Assembly: GCA_017591395.1 (NCBI GenBank)
Contig: WEDG01007062.1
Coordinates: 1 to 64,000 of the forward strand
Length of the DNA stretch: 64,000 nt
Direction of reading: 5' to 3'
Source: Schistocephalus solidus
Taxonomy: Eukaryota; Platyhelminthes; Cestoda; Diphyllobothriidea; Diphyllobothriidae
This document shows positions 1 through 10,985 of this stretch, in pieces; the first letter of the stretch is position 1; the number at the start of each line of letters is the position of its first letter. The position numbers were made by a program, and so were the translations under genes. The notes beneath the pieces are model-generated. The model searched no databases and was not told the DNA's origin. It saw nothing but the letters and a program-made list of their open reading frames with translations.

Positions 1-2190
1 TGCAAGCTACGTATTGCTTGGGAAAGAACGAACCTCTAACAGTTGCTTCATATTGTGCCGGATAGCACTTTACCCGATTGACGTGAACTGGCATCCAGCG
101 CCAGCAACCTCCCAGTTGCTAACGTTTGGTAGATGGAGGTAGGATTTTCCACTGCGTCACGTGTACCGCCTGGATTACTAACGTACAGTGATTGCATCAG
201 TTGAGCCTGCATGTTTTAGTCACGTAGATATATCCAGCTACCGATGCTCGGTGACGTCGCTGCGATTACGGGGTCTGGAGGGAAGCAAGCAGCCTGAAAT
301 ATAATGGAATTTAGTAAGGCTACGCATTGCGGTAGCTGTTCGACCCGTCTTCGGTATGAAGCAATTCAGTCACTGTTCGGTCCAATTTAAGTACGTCGCG
401 CTCTTTCGATTTGAGGCAGTCTCCCGGTTTTGTATCATATAAAAGGGTTCACTTTCTTCATCTGTACGTTATTGGAGCTCTGCGGACAGGTGGTCTCCAG
501 AATCGGTATCGTTTAGCAGATTTCCATATGATTGTTCAGATACCTCAGTTTCAAGTGCCGCATATCTCCGATGTGGTAACACTTCAAGTGTGTGATACCT
601 ACAGGTGGAAAGCAAGTGAAGCGCTGGAAGGTGCGGTTCGGCTTCAAAGCGCGCTTCAGCATAACATTCACGGCGCATGGCAGGCGAGACAGCAGCCCCG
701 TGAATAAACTCGGCGAGTAAGTCGTGCCATACTTATTAACCTATTACTAAGCCGCCGTCTTTGACCTCGCAGCGCTTCCTCGTCCAACATCGTGGAAGAC
801 TGTGGTGAATTTTGCTAAAATGAGCGCTGCTGTGCGACAATACCGTGTGGTGATTACGGAAGTCATCGACTGTACCGGTACAAGTCCAGTCGCGGTAGTA
901 CACCAACCACGTTGTGGAAAAGCGGGTCATCAAAATAATCACCAGGATCTCCTGGTTTCACCCTGTATGGTGGCAACCATATAGCTGGGAGAGCGCGCGC
1001 GATGTCTTATATTGCCGCCTCAAACACGGGGATCACACAAACGAATAGCACGCGCGTTCGTGGATACTCTTATTCTGCGCCAGCTACCTTTCGTCGGTTT
1101 AATCTTCGAGCCCACCCAGTGGTGTGTGTGTGAAGGGAGAGAAAATGTAGGAGTCAGATCCACTTTCCTTTATGTATAGTAACTTCAGACTGACCAGCGC
1201 ATACCGTCTCCCGCTACAAAAACATCCTCACCGCGTTTAAAATGCATCATGATATCCTTATGTAACCGTGGTCTTGGGCGACTGTTCACTGGCCCGATAC
1301 CTCGGTCATTTTTCTGACTTAAGTGGGCATCCTGTAATGATTCCTCTTACTGGAACCTTTGTCACCGCTTTCGTTAATGTGTGTTTGGGGACTAAAAGTT
1401 CGCAGTACGTCGTGAGTAGTTAGGGGAGCCAATTACCGCTAGCCCGTAGTAATTCATAATCGCTTTTTAGTGGCTAAGTTGGCCGAGGCAAGTTGGACTT
1501 AAGCGTCCTACTGCACGCCGCCACTGGTGGGTCGTGCTCTCTTTAGTTTGACTGCACGAAGCGCTGCTGGGGTGAAATTATATGATTCACCGCTTTACCG
1601 TTAGCTAAGAGGGTGTCATTTTGTAGCATCAACCCATAAAGCGAGGGAGGTAGCTTCCCGTGACCGGGTCGCCCGGAGTTCGCGCCGCCTACCCCATGGC
1701 GTGTGGTGACGGCTTGCGTACGTGCGAGCACAGTGAGCCAGGGCGAGCGGCAAACAGCCCAGTCACGGCTACTAATTCCCATCCACTCTTATTGGTTGAC
1801 TACAAAAAATGCTCGCTTAAGTTGTTACACTCACGTGGTGTCTTTTAACCCTGGACCCCCGTATGAGTCCGGAATGCTGTGACTAATCAACCTACTGGTC
1901 CATTTCGATCGTGCCTTCACCTTCTTTGCAAATAGTACTTATATTCACTTGAGCATAGGCTAAGTTATATTTTGCATACCACTGCGTATCCGCGCCCATC
2001 CAAGTTGCTTTTCACCTCAGTCGTTGTATCGGAATGCGTACTTGTGGCTATTACTGTACCGGAGCACTACTGTTCTCTCACTATGAAGATATGAACCTGT
2101 AGTTTCTAGTCGCAGAGGCGACTGACTACCGGATGCTACTTTGTGGAGGCATCCGATCTTCCTCAAAAATCCCGGGCTCTATGTAGGGGT
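1..2190. other. Non-coding stretch, nothing recognised
   Basis: I see no protein domain, no low-complexity tract and no match to the repeat families found elsewhere in the window. The longest open frame (about 98 codons at 411-707, plus) has no family-like pattern and is mirrored by similar frames on the other strand, as chance predicts. Probably intergenic or intronic. Confidence 0.5.
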
Positions 2191-2194
2191 AATT

Positions 2195-2440
2195 TATATG
2201 GCCCCCTAAACTGTACTAACATCGAGAACAGGAACCTGCCACCCACAATACAGTTCTCGTTCAAGCAGCCAAATCTCAGTGAAAATGGGGGATAGGCTTT
2301 GTGGTTAGGGTTTACGTTTATCTAAGGTTGGGATTACGGTTGGCTTTAAGTAGTAATTTAAGAGTAAGGTTATGGTCAGTGGCAATCTTTTCGCAGGGTT
2401 TGGGATAGTTAGGGTTAAGATTAAGGCCAGCGTTTTGCAG
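2195..2440 (+). repeat. Telomere-like dispersed module, copy 1
   Basis: The left part carries a landmark also seen near 42.5 kb and, inverted, near 46.4 kb: a TTTATATGGC-like string followed by GAACAGGAACC. It is followed by about 150 bases rich in degenerate TTAGGG-type words (GGTTAGGGTT, GATAGTTAGGGTTAAG). Shared order of the two parts in three places shows a dispersed repeat rather than chance. No coding capacity is visible. Confidence 0.5.
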
Positions 2441-2444
2441 TTTT

Positions 2445-4685
2445 TCCTAGAGTTAGGCTATGCACGGGAATATTTACCATTCCTGGGCAAACTTTTCTTA
2501 GTACTGGTAATGCTTCTAACCGCCCGCTTTCTTTGTTTACGTGGCCATATAGGTAAATCCCCTTACCGATATGATGCTAATTAAAGCAGTTGTATGGCTA
2601 TGTGAGTAATTGTTCAATCCCTCGCGAGAAAAGGGGTGAAAATAACGCACGTTCTCTTCCAACGAGTACAAATTCCACACAATCTTTCCTGCAGACTAGC
2701 GAGTTACGTGTGTTTCTGATAGCATAGTTCGCGCAGTTTTGGTCTTTCTACACTTTTTAACTCTGGTAAATCTCTCCCACGCGTTGGTTAGTTTTTGCTC
2801 CAAAATAACGCAACGCCGTTTTGCTTCTGTGCATAATTTAAGTTTCATTTTCATCTGCACAGTCACGGGTTCCACCGCGTCACACTGTGATTCGCATATC
2901 AGTGCGTTCTGTATCGATCAGGAAGTCTCGGCTCTTCTAAATCCCATACAGAAGCTAGTTCAGCTGAGTAAATTTCTTGGCAATATTTTGTATATGGATG
3001 CATAATACCCATCCCTGCTTGGAAGTTTCCAGTGAGCAGCAGATGTCTTCTGTTAGTGCTTAAGAGTTGCAGTGCTGAATGCAGTTTGAAACTATTTTGC
3101 GATAAAATTAAAAACGCAACAGGACCATTGCCACGCAGTGCAACGAGGTCTCGCTGGAGAACCAGAAGAGACGCTTTTTCCTGAAGCCGTGATGTGGTGT
3201 CGTGAAGACGGGTCAGAGGAGATCTTTTGTCAATCGCCATTTGTGCACTCATGCGCACAAAAGTAACTTTTGGGCATTTCATAAGGCCAATCAATAACTA
3301 CCATTGTGCTAGCACTCCTTTCCCCGTAAATAAATTAGACTTGTGTTTCGGACTGAAAATGCACACCCAGTACATTAAATAGACCTTTTTCGCGTCATAT
3401 AAGGCACATGCAGACGCCAGCCCCTATTCGGGGCCCAGGTCTGAATAGGAAGAGTTATTGGACGCCAGTAGAGAAAAATTTAGCAGCCGGATATGGGTAC
3501 TTCTGGTCGACACCGCGATAGCCGACGTCCAGAAATGAGAGAGTCACGTGGCACACCGCTTTGAGCAAGGGCATGTCAGAGTCGGCCTTGACGTTGACTG
3601 GTCGTTTTATTCAGCCGTGATTGGAGAACCAGACTTCTGCGCTTGTAAGTACGCGGCGTGAGGCGCAGCAAACGGCAAAAGGGACTCGATTCCGACCCTT
3701 ACATATGCACTGACATTTAATTCTCCTAATACTGAGTGGTTTTTTATCACCACCTTCGTTCTGGCGGGCAACATCCCAGCGATGTCCATGTCTTAGTCAA
3801 ATTTCTTTCAGGATCCGAGATATAAGACAGGCACCTTAATCCACCTGCAAACGAAAAATAATCCTTGGTGTACCTTGCTGTCTCAAATCGTAATTTTGCG
3901 GAACATTTCGTATCTCTTTGTAGTCCAGTGTTGGGCCAGGGAGCCAATCAGCTTCGAATAGTTTGCGCATGACATGCACTTTTGCACTCGTCTTATGGAA
4001 ATGTTCAGTGCGAAGAACGGGGGTACTTTTTAAATTCGGGATGGCAGGAGAGCAACATCGTATGTGCTTGGCATTCATTAAGGCCGATTCATTTGCAAGC
4101 TTTCGTGCTCTGCATTTCAATGACAAAAGCAATATCCTTCCACCTCGATGGCGTACAAATTTGTTTGTTTTTCCCCTCATCAAACGACCTAACTATTATT
4201 TAATCACAAATGCCCGGAATTACTTGCAAGTCATCCGAAATCTTAGCGGTCAATGGTGCCTACTATCGTCGGCTGACAAACTTCGAGACCCGAACAACTA
4301 GCCTAAAAGAGATCAGTCATTCCTTTATTATAACAACTCGTCAGGCATCCTTTTCCATGCAAAAGCACCGTAAACGGTCATCAAAGAGACATACTGCATC
4401 GAAGTTTTGTCGTTAAAACGAAACATGCTTATACCCTCCACAAATATCATATGTCAGAGGATAACAGAAAAATTTAATGAACGCAAGTCGAGCATTCAAT
4501 AGACAGGACGAGTTCTATCATTTGATTGATGCGTAGTTGCAGCCAGTGCAATTCTGGGAAAGGCAGAAAAACTGCATTATCACTCTTTCTGCTATTAATG
4601 TATATGCGCCCAAATGAAAGTCTTTGAAAAACTGTAGTCAAACCCCCACCATCACATTTTGTCCGACCTGCCCCTAACTCAACCG
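2445..4685. other. Non-coding stretch with one unassigned open frame
   Basis: No repeat of the main families is visible. The longest frame is on the minus strand, 2899-3294 (131 codons, first ATG near 3282); I do not recognise it, and it has no signal peptide, membrane segment or motif that supports a gene. Opposite overlapping frames around 3836-4301 (about 112-115 codons each) are likewise unassigned. Confidence 0.4.
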
Positions 4686-4688
4686 ACA

Positions 4689-5268
4689 CTTCGACCGTCG
4701 ATTTCTATAATGAAGGGTGGTACAGGAACGGTGACTTGCGCGTGATTTAGTTTAAAGTGATAGTAGACTTGCGCTACATCTACCGCACTTTCTCCTCCTC
4801 CTCACCTGAGCCCGTTGTCATGACAGATTCAAGAAGACCGGAGATGGGAGATGGTGCAGGTGGCTGGCGCGGCCGGAGCTGCCTCCTGGCGTACCACCAC
4901 ACCCGGCTCGGATCCCACGGAGTAGGAGTGTCATAAAGGCCACATTAAGAAGGAGCAATTGCAGCCTGACTCTCAGTCCGCCAGTCAGCCAATCCACAAA
5001 ACACACATTGGCTGGCCACGCGCCTCGAGTTATCCCATCAGTTGGTAACCTTCCAAGCCATGGCTTTTAACGCACCATGATAGCTTCTCCATGCGCGTCA
5101 GATTTTTTATAGTGAGGAACATGCGCTGAGCCATCGACCTCACTCTCTACCCCCTACAAAATCCAACCACCGTCCAAGCCGGTTAGTTGTCTGATGCGGA
5201 AGTGCAGGCGCAGCTGCTGGTGACCTCGTCTACGGGTACTAAGCATTCACGACCTGGCCCCAAAAAAC
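4689..5268 (-). mobile_element. LINE 3'-region fragment
   Basis: Read on the minus strand this aligns by eye with the 3' untranslated region of LINE copies A, C, D and F. Landmarks include CCACTCCGTGGGATCCGAGC (one mismatch here), TTAAGAAGGAGC and the terminal TTCGACCGTCG. The terminal tail has lost about 20 bases compared with the copy at 52.8 kb. No open reading frame domain is attached, so it is a 5'-truncated insertion or a remnant. It lies head-to-tail with the 3' end of copy A. Confidence 0.8.
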
Positions 5269-5324
5269 AAGCACGAGGAATTCACACAACAGGGGGTTGA
5301 ACGGCATACATCTAACATGTAGGA

Positions 5325-5465
5325 GATAGCCAGAGGTCACGTTAAGAAGGACCAATCGCAGCCTGACTCTCGGACCACCAGTCAGCCACTCCACACAACA
5401 CACATTGGACTGACTGAGAGGTCAGAGTGTAATTGTTAGTTGGCAACCTTCCAACCCACCGCGCT
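5325..5465 (-). mobile_element. Short LINE 3'-region fragment
   Basis: About 140 bases repeat the middle of the LINE 3' region (the stretch with TTAAGAAGGACC, the cluster of CAGTCAGCCACTCCAC and the CAACCTTCCAA landmark). It is sandwiched between the fragment at 4689-5268 and the 3' end of copy A, giving three partial 3' regions in the same orientation. Confidence 0.7.
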
Positions 5466-5470
5466 TATCG

Positions 5471-6223
5471 TTACCGCACTCTCTCCTCCTTCCCCACCTG
5501 ACCCAGGTGTCATGACAGAATCAAGAAGACCGGAGATGGGAGAGGGTGCAGGTGGCTGGCACGGCCGGAGCTGCCCCTAGGCGTACCACCACGCGTGGCT
5601 CGGATCCCACGGAGTGGGAGTGCCATAAAGGCCACATTAAGAAGGAGCCATTGCAGCCTGACTCTCAGTCCACCAGTGAGCCACTCCACGCAAAATACAC
5701 ATTGGGCTGACCATGCGGTCCGAGTTATCCCGTCAGTTGGCAAACTTCCAAGCTACGACACTTAGCGCACCGTGATAGTTTCAAGCGTGTCAGATTGTTT
5801 ACAGTGAGACAAATGCGCTGACCTGTTGACCTCACTCTCTCCCCTACCCCCACAGTCAAACCACTGTCCGAGCCGGTCAGTTGTCTGATGTGGGAGTGGG
5901 TGCATTGGCTGACGGGTCGGCGTACCCGTCTTCGCGCGTCACAGCATGACCTGGCCCCCATAACGCACACACCAGGATTCACTAAATCAGGGATAGGTGA
6001 TGGAGCCACGTCGTCTAACTTCCCAGTCCACCTGGTCAGCCTCTCGACATACACAGCACATTCACTGGGCCGATGGCGTGAATTGGGGTAAGCGTCAGAT
6101 TGGCAGCCTTCTAAGCCACGGTTTCCTTAGGAGAGCGTAATAGTCACGGATACATGAAAATGGTGATCGTGTTTTCTATGTATTGGTAGGTTGTGTGCGC
6201 TGATGTGGATTAGCCTCCGTGGT
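5471..6223 (-). other. 3' untranslated region of LINE copy A
   Basis: About 750 bases after the stop codon of the finger-bearing frame, matching the 3' regions of copies C, D and F. It lacks the last part of the tail (the copy stops near the CTCCTCC tract). Two long open frames, about 109 codons (5725-6054) and 77 codons (5510-5743), persist in several copies, but both begin at non-ATG codons. Confidence 0.75.
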
Positions 6224-7522
6224 TTACCGCAGGTTTTCGCGGATGTGACCGAAAAGGCCTATGTGATGAGTGAATGTGCGAGGACAGTAAGGGCAGTGGA
6301 GACGGCGATCTTTGCTGTGTTGGTGCTCCAGGCACTGGTTCACCATTCTGTGTACGATGGACTCGCGAGTGACCGACCAGACCGATACGTGATGTGAATG
6401 TGCGGTCGCAATGTGGACAGTGTAGGAGAGAGTCACCATCGCTGATGGTGGTGGTGGTGACGGCGGCAGCGGTGGTGGGCGTAACAGGGATGTGGTCTCT
6501 ATGAGGGTGGGAGTAATGGAATTGATGCCAGGAGTGAGGGTGGGGGAATCCGAAGGAGTGTTTGCAGAATTTGAAGTGGAAGTTGGAATTGTCAGATTGT
6601 TGATGCATTGCGTCCGAAAATGTCCGATCAGGCCCATTCGCGCACGAAAGGTGCGTTTACAGCGCGGGTAAGTTGGAAGGGCCTGGGCATTGCCAGTGTT
6701 GGTCCAAGGCACTGACGACTTTTGTGCCACTCTTTTGGTCTTGGCGGTGGCGATCCTGTTTGATTCGTAGATTGCTGCCCCTGTCTTTATTGTACTTCTC
6801 CAATCCGCTCGGTTCCGGGCCAGGTCCTCCCAGGTCGCCGGGTTGATATGCAGTTGCTTCAGGGAAGTCTTCAGAGTGTCCTTGTAGTGTCGTACTTGAC
6901 CCCCTTGTCGACGAGAACCCATGACGAAATCTCCATAGATGACTCGTTTAGATAACCATTCGTCGTCCATTCTCACAAGGTAGCCCCTCCATCGCAGTTT
7001 CAGTTGTTTCCAGCTGAGCATGCCGAGAAGGCCTGTTCGTTCCAACACTTCCATGTCCGGTATCCTGTCTTGCCATGTCAGCTTTAGTATTCTGCGAAGG
7101 CAGCTGAGGTGGAAGTGTTTGAGCTTCCGCGCCTGCTTTTGGTAGATCGTCCAGGTCTCCGCTCCATACAGCAGCGTCGGCAATATGACAGCTTTGTAAA
7201 TCTTGAGTTTGATGCTGAGGCGGAGACCGTTTCGATTCCAGATCACGTTCTGCATGCGTCCAAAGGCTTGGCCGGTTTTAGTGATCCGATGGGTGATCTC
7301 ATCGTCGAATTTGGTGCTGCGTGAGAGATTGCTGTCTAAGTACGTAAAGGTATCCACAGATTTCAGTTGGGAGCCATTGAAATTGACGTGAGCTGCGGTG
7401 TAGAGAGTGTTAGGTGGCGGCTGATGCAACACAACCGTTTTCTCAGTGTTTATACAAAGTCCGAAGTTGTCACCGGCGTCAGCGAAGAGGCCCATGCTCC
7501 TTTGAATTTCCTCTTCTGTCAT
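6224..7522 (-). pseudogene. LINE copy A: RT thumb and C-terminal finger region
   Basis: A 432-codon open stretch that begins just downstream of the catalytic FADD motif. It contains the conserved LINE segments [32 protein letters not shown] and [15 protein letters not shown], then a CCHC-like finger (YPRCKRTF...GHFRTQC, with the first Cys replaced by Tyr), a low-complexity Ser/Thr/Pro stretch and a last finger (CPYCPRTF). Finger 1 ([13 protein letters not shown], visible near 6340-6450) is in a different frame, so at least two frameshifts lie in the Thr/Pro-rich stretch. It is the 3' half of one LINE protein, not a separate gene. Confidence 0.8.
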
Positions 7523-8330
7523 CAGTCATCAGCGAAGAGAAGTTCATGGATGGTGGCTGTAGAGACACGTGAGCGGAAGTGCATCCGTCGTTGGTTGAGG
7601 AGTCGGTCGTCCATCCGGTAGGCGATGCGGATCCCGGGGCGTTCGTCATGGTAGGCATCCATTAAGATGCCAGAGAACATGAGGCTGAAGAGGGTAGGCG
7701 CAAGGACGCAACCCTGCTTCACCCCGTTGGTCACTGTGAATGCTTCGGATACTGTCGCGTTGTCAGTAACGCGCGCCATCATCCCGACGTGAAGCTGACA
7801 CACCATATGCGTGAACCGCTCAGGACAGCCAAATTTCTGCATGACATTCCACCGCCCGTCGCGATTCACTGTGTCAAAGGCTTTCATCAGATCCACGAAG
7901 GTAGTTTAGAGGTGAGTCCGCATCTCCTGGCACTTCTCTTGCAGCTGGCAAGCGGCGAAGATCATTTCGATTGTTCCTCGATGTCGTCGGAAGCCACATT
8001 GGCTTTCTGGGAGCAGTCCTTGCTCTAGGTTGGCATTCAGGCGATTGAGAGAATGTGGGCGAAGATCTTTCCGGCGATGTTCAGCAGCGAGATTCCTTGG
8101 TGGTTGTCGTAGAGTTGGCGGTTCCCTTTCTTCTTGTAGAGGTGGACAATGGTTGCGTCTTTGAAATCCTAAGGGACTTGCCATTGGTGCCACATCTCCT
8201 GTAAAAGCACTGTGAGTCGGTTCATCAGTTGGAGTCAGCCATGCTTTTAAATCTCAGCAGGGATCGCGTCCGAACCAGGTGCTTTCCCGCTGGAGAGTTG
8301 CTGCACGGCTCTAATGGTTTCTTTGAGGGC
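7519..8330 (-). pseudogene. LINE copy A: reverse transcriptase palm and fingers
   Basis: Minus-strand translation shows the RT blocks in order: SSGKAPGSDAIP, EQGLLPESQCGFRRHRG, KAFDTVNRDG (motif A aspartate), NGVKQGCVLAPTLFSLMF (motif B) and LLFADD (motif C). A TAA separates the first two blocks from motif A (near 7897-7899) at the same codon as in copy E. A loss of roughly 13 bases directly after FADD shifts the frame into the next open stretch. A further frameshift lies near 8165. No functional enzyme can be made. Confidence 0.85.
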
Positions 8331-8960
8331 TGGAAATCAAGGTCGGCGTTGATTTCCACTTCAGGCAGGCGATCGATGGCGGCGTTGGAGATGGTGGAGG
8401 GCTGATTGAGAACGCTTTGGGAATGTTTTGCCCATCACTTCAGGATTTTCATCTTCTCAGTGAGTAGCGTTCTGCCGTCGGCACTAAAAAGAGGGGCGAC
8501 GCCTTTGACGGGAGTTCCGTAGAAAGCCTTGGTGGCGGCGAAGAAGTTCTTCCATTAGTTTCGGCCCGCGTACCCTTGGATTTCCACGGCTTCGCGCGTC
8601 ATCCAGACATCCTGCATCTCACGCAGCCGTTGCTATACAAGGTAGCGACTTCGGTAGAAGGCTGTCTTGTTGGCAGTGGTAGGGCGATCGACGTAGGCTT
8701 TGTGCAACTGGTTCTTTTTGACGAGCAGAGCGTTGATAACTGCGTTGTTTTCATCGAACCAGTCTTGGTGCTGATGACGTGTGCGACCGAGGACATCTTA
8801 GGCAGTGGATTGGATGGTGTGCCTCAGCTCACACCAGCAGTTCTCTACGGAGATGTCGGAGCCGGCGACTGGAAGGTTAGCTAGTCGGTCGGTCAGTTCA
8901 TTGCTGAAATGAAGATCGTGAGCAGGCATATTCAAAAAAAAAACAGTATTCAACTTACCT
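8331..8960 (-). pseudogene. LINE copy A: endonuclease-RT linker
   Basis: The linker between the endonuclease and RT domains, recognised by comparison with the other copies (for example VENCWCELRHTIQSTA and the Arg/Gln-rich stretch before CLDDA). It is broken into short frames by several indels. An A9 run (8935-8943) sits near its 5' end. Confidence 0.65.
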
Positions 8961-9778
8961 TGTGGTCGCTTACCTTGGGGTATTCTGCGTGATTGCAGAC
9001 GAAGCCTCATCTGGGAGATGACGAGGTGGTGGTCCGTCAACCCGTCGGCACGCGGGATCGCCTTTGTCACCAGCAAGTCCTGTCGATCTCGCCTCCGGAC
9101 GAGAACATATTCCAAGAGGTGCCAGTTTCTCGACCGGAGGTGTACACAGGTCGCCTTTTGCCGCATCGGGAGGCGAAGAAGGTGTTAATCAGCAGTAGAT
9201 GGTGTTCCGCACACGTTCGCAGAAGAAAGAGGCCGTTAGCTTTACGGCTACTGAGACCATGGGAACCCAGCATTCCCTGCCAGGCAGCGTGGTCTGTCCC
9301 GACGCGGGCGTTAAAGTCACCAAGGACAATTAACTTACACGCCTTCGGCAAAGTCGCCAGCAGAGCGGGCAGGTCCTCGTAGAATTTGTCCTTCACCGCA
9401 TCAGAGCTCGTCGTTTGGGGAGCTTAGGCACTGATGATGGTGGCAAACTTGTCTCCCGAAGAGGCAGGCGGAGGCTCTGGCGATCATTTCTACCCTGCAA
9501 CAGACACGGCAGACGTCCCACGATGTCGTTCCGGATGGCAAAGTCGACACCGGCGTCGCGTGGCTCTGCCTTTGGCTGACCGCTCCAGAAGGTGTAGCCG
9601 GCACCCACCTCCTCCAGCTGACCCTGCTCAGAGAATCGGGTCTCACTGAGAGCAGCAATATCCACCTTTTAGCGCGCCAGTTCCCGAGCAACAAGCGCTG
9701 CCCCCGTTCCGGTCGGTTGCTCCTAGGATTGTCTAAAAGGAAACGAACATTTCAGGCTGCTAGTGTGAGTGGACTCAC
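8961..9778 (-). pseudogene. LINE copy A: AP-type endonuclease domain, broken
   Basis: Family motifs seen in shifting frames are [10 protein letters not shown] (metal-binding Glu), [16 protein letters not shown] (the GDFN motif) and [15 protein letters not shown] (the terminal DH motif). The expected start is GTG at 9776-9778 and the tryptophan codon of the first motif (AAWNVR in copy D) is TGA at 9752-9754. Copy B carries both changes; copy D has ATG and TGG. Frameshifts near 9390 and 9160 split the rest. Confidence 0.8.
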
Positions 9779-10985
9779 CCGAGCAGCCTGGAGGGCATGG
9801 CGCGGGGGATGGGGAGAATTGTTGTTTGCTTGAGTTTTACGACCGCATATTTTGCGATTTGCGAGCCGCGGCCAGCTGAAGAACACGTAAGACGCAGCAT
9901 TTTTTAGGGCACCTTTTCTAGCCCCTTCCTCCGCTAGGAGGCAAGCAGTTTTGTCCCTAAAGAGGGCTGCTCGGATATCCCAGACGGCTGTGGAACTCCA
10001 CTTTTTGTAAAGTTTTTGTTTTAGTGGGAGAGCGACCCGAGTTAACCTGGGCCACCTACGGGGTTTCTGTCGCCCCCAACGTAGGACTTGTTGAGAGGGC
10101 GTAGGCAGGAAGTTCGGGAGTCAGACATACCGGTTTTTGGAGGCACACACAACACAGGAGACCCTCAACTGGTTTAGCCTGCCGGTCGTGACGGTTGCCC
10201 GGAGTGTGGCCGCTGGGAATAACCCAACTTCGAGGAGCCACAGGTGAGAGTTGGGTACCAGTTAGAGGCGGCCACAGGAAAATCGCTACCTGTACGAGAC
10301 AAATGGATCGACCGAATGCTACCCGTGCCGTGCTACCCCTTACGAGTACCCCTTACACCCCTCGAAAACATACAACAAGGGGTTGCTGACTACCATAAAT
10401 ATCTCAACCTCAGAGAAGTGGCGATGGCCTGCGCTGTAGCTATGACAACGCTAATGGTGTTTGGTACAGCTGAGAGAGCTCCATAAGGCAACCTATATCG
10501 ACTGTAAACGATTAGGGGAAAACTCTTTTTAAGCAATACTATATGGTGACCTACCTTGTGGGAAGAAAAACGGTTCGCAAACGATTACAGAGGCCGATGC
10601 AACGGCTTTTTGTTGAATAAAACTGGAGCATTCTGCACAAATGGGCGTTAAGAGAATTTGAACTCACTCTGTCCTCGAAATTACGCTTAACATGCTACAA
10701 TACTAAACTGCCTGTTACCTAGACGTTTTCTCTTGCTGTAGTGTGGAGTGAGATCCCGCTTGAAAAGAATTTGAGGGGGTGGTTAGGAGTATTCTGAAAT
10801 GGGTCATCAAAGCCGAGGTCTACTAGGGACGGATAGGTGTGCATTCGGTCTCGGCGAGATGCGTACACTTACAACCATGGAAGAACCCCACTTTCATGCG
10901 CATTTAACCTCCGAAATTCCTCCGTTTGTCATTTTAACAGCATCGGTAGAAAAATCATATCTTATTTCCCTTTAGATATTCAACC
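9779..10985 (-). other. 5' untranslated region of LINE copy A
   Basis: About 1.2 kb upstream of the endonuclease. It is the reverse complement of 16539-17721 (5' region of copy B) over essentially its whole length. Landmarks are GTGGCCGCCTCTAACTGGTA, the tract AACGGTTCGCAAACGATTAC and CGAGACCGAATG. Promoters of LINEs normally lie here, but I can point to no specific promoter motif. Confidence 0.7.

Larger units (their letters stand above)
5471..10985 (-). mobile_element. Non-LTR retrotransposon (LINE), copy A, near full length
   Basis: A 5.5-kb element on the minus strand with 5' region, endonuclease, linker, reverse transcriptase, C-terminal finger region and 3' region in the expected order. 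Such elements copy themselves by nicking the target and priming reverse transcription there. The copy is dead: the presumed ATG is GTG, an early codon is TGA, there are several frameshifts, a TAA in the RT, and a short deletion just after the FADD catalytic motif. The 5' half shares derived defects with copy B, while the 3' half resembles copy C. The 5' end abuts truncated copy C at about 10981. Confidence 0.85.

Noticed and set aside
2899..3294. Possible 131-codon gene on the minus strand
   Set aside because: No domain, no intron context and no conserved pattern visible; kept only as an unassigned frame.
7109..7324. Plus-strand frames of 60-130 codons opposite the LINE proteins of copies A, D and E
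   Set aside because: They are shadows of the LINE coding frames on the other strand.
6224..7522. A stand-alone 432-codon zinc-finger gene
   Set aside because: Its first half is the thumb of a LINE reverse transcriptase, continuous with the RT upstream once frameshifts are allowed for.
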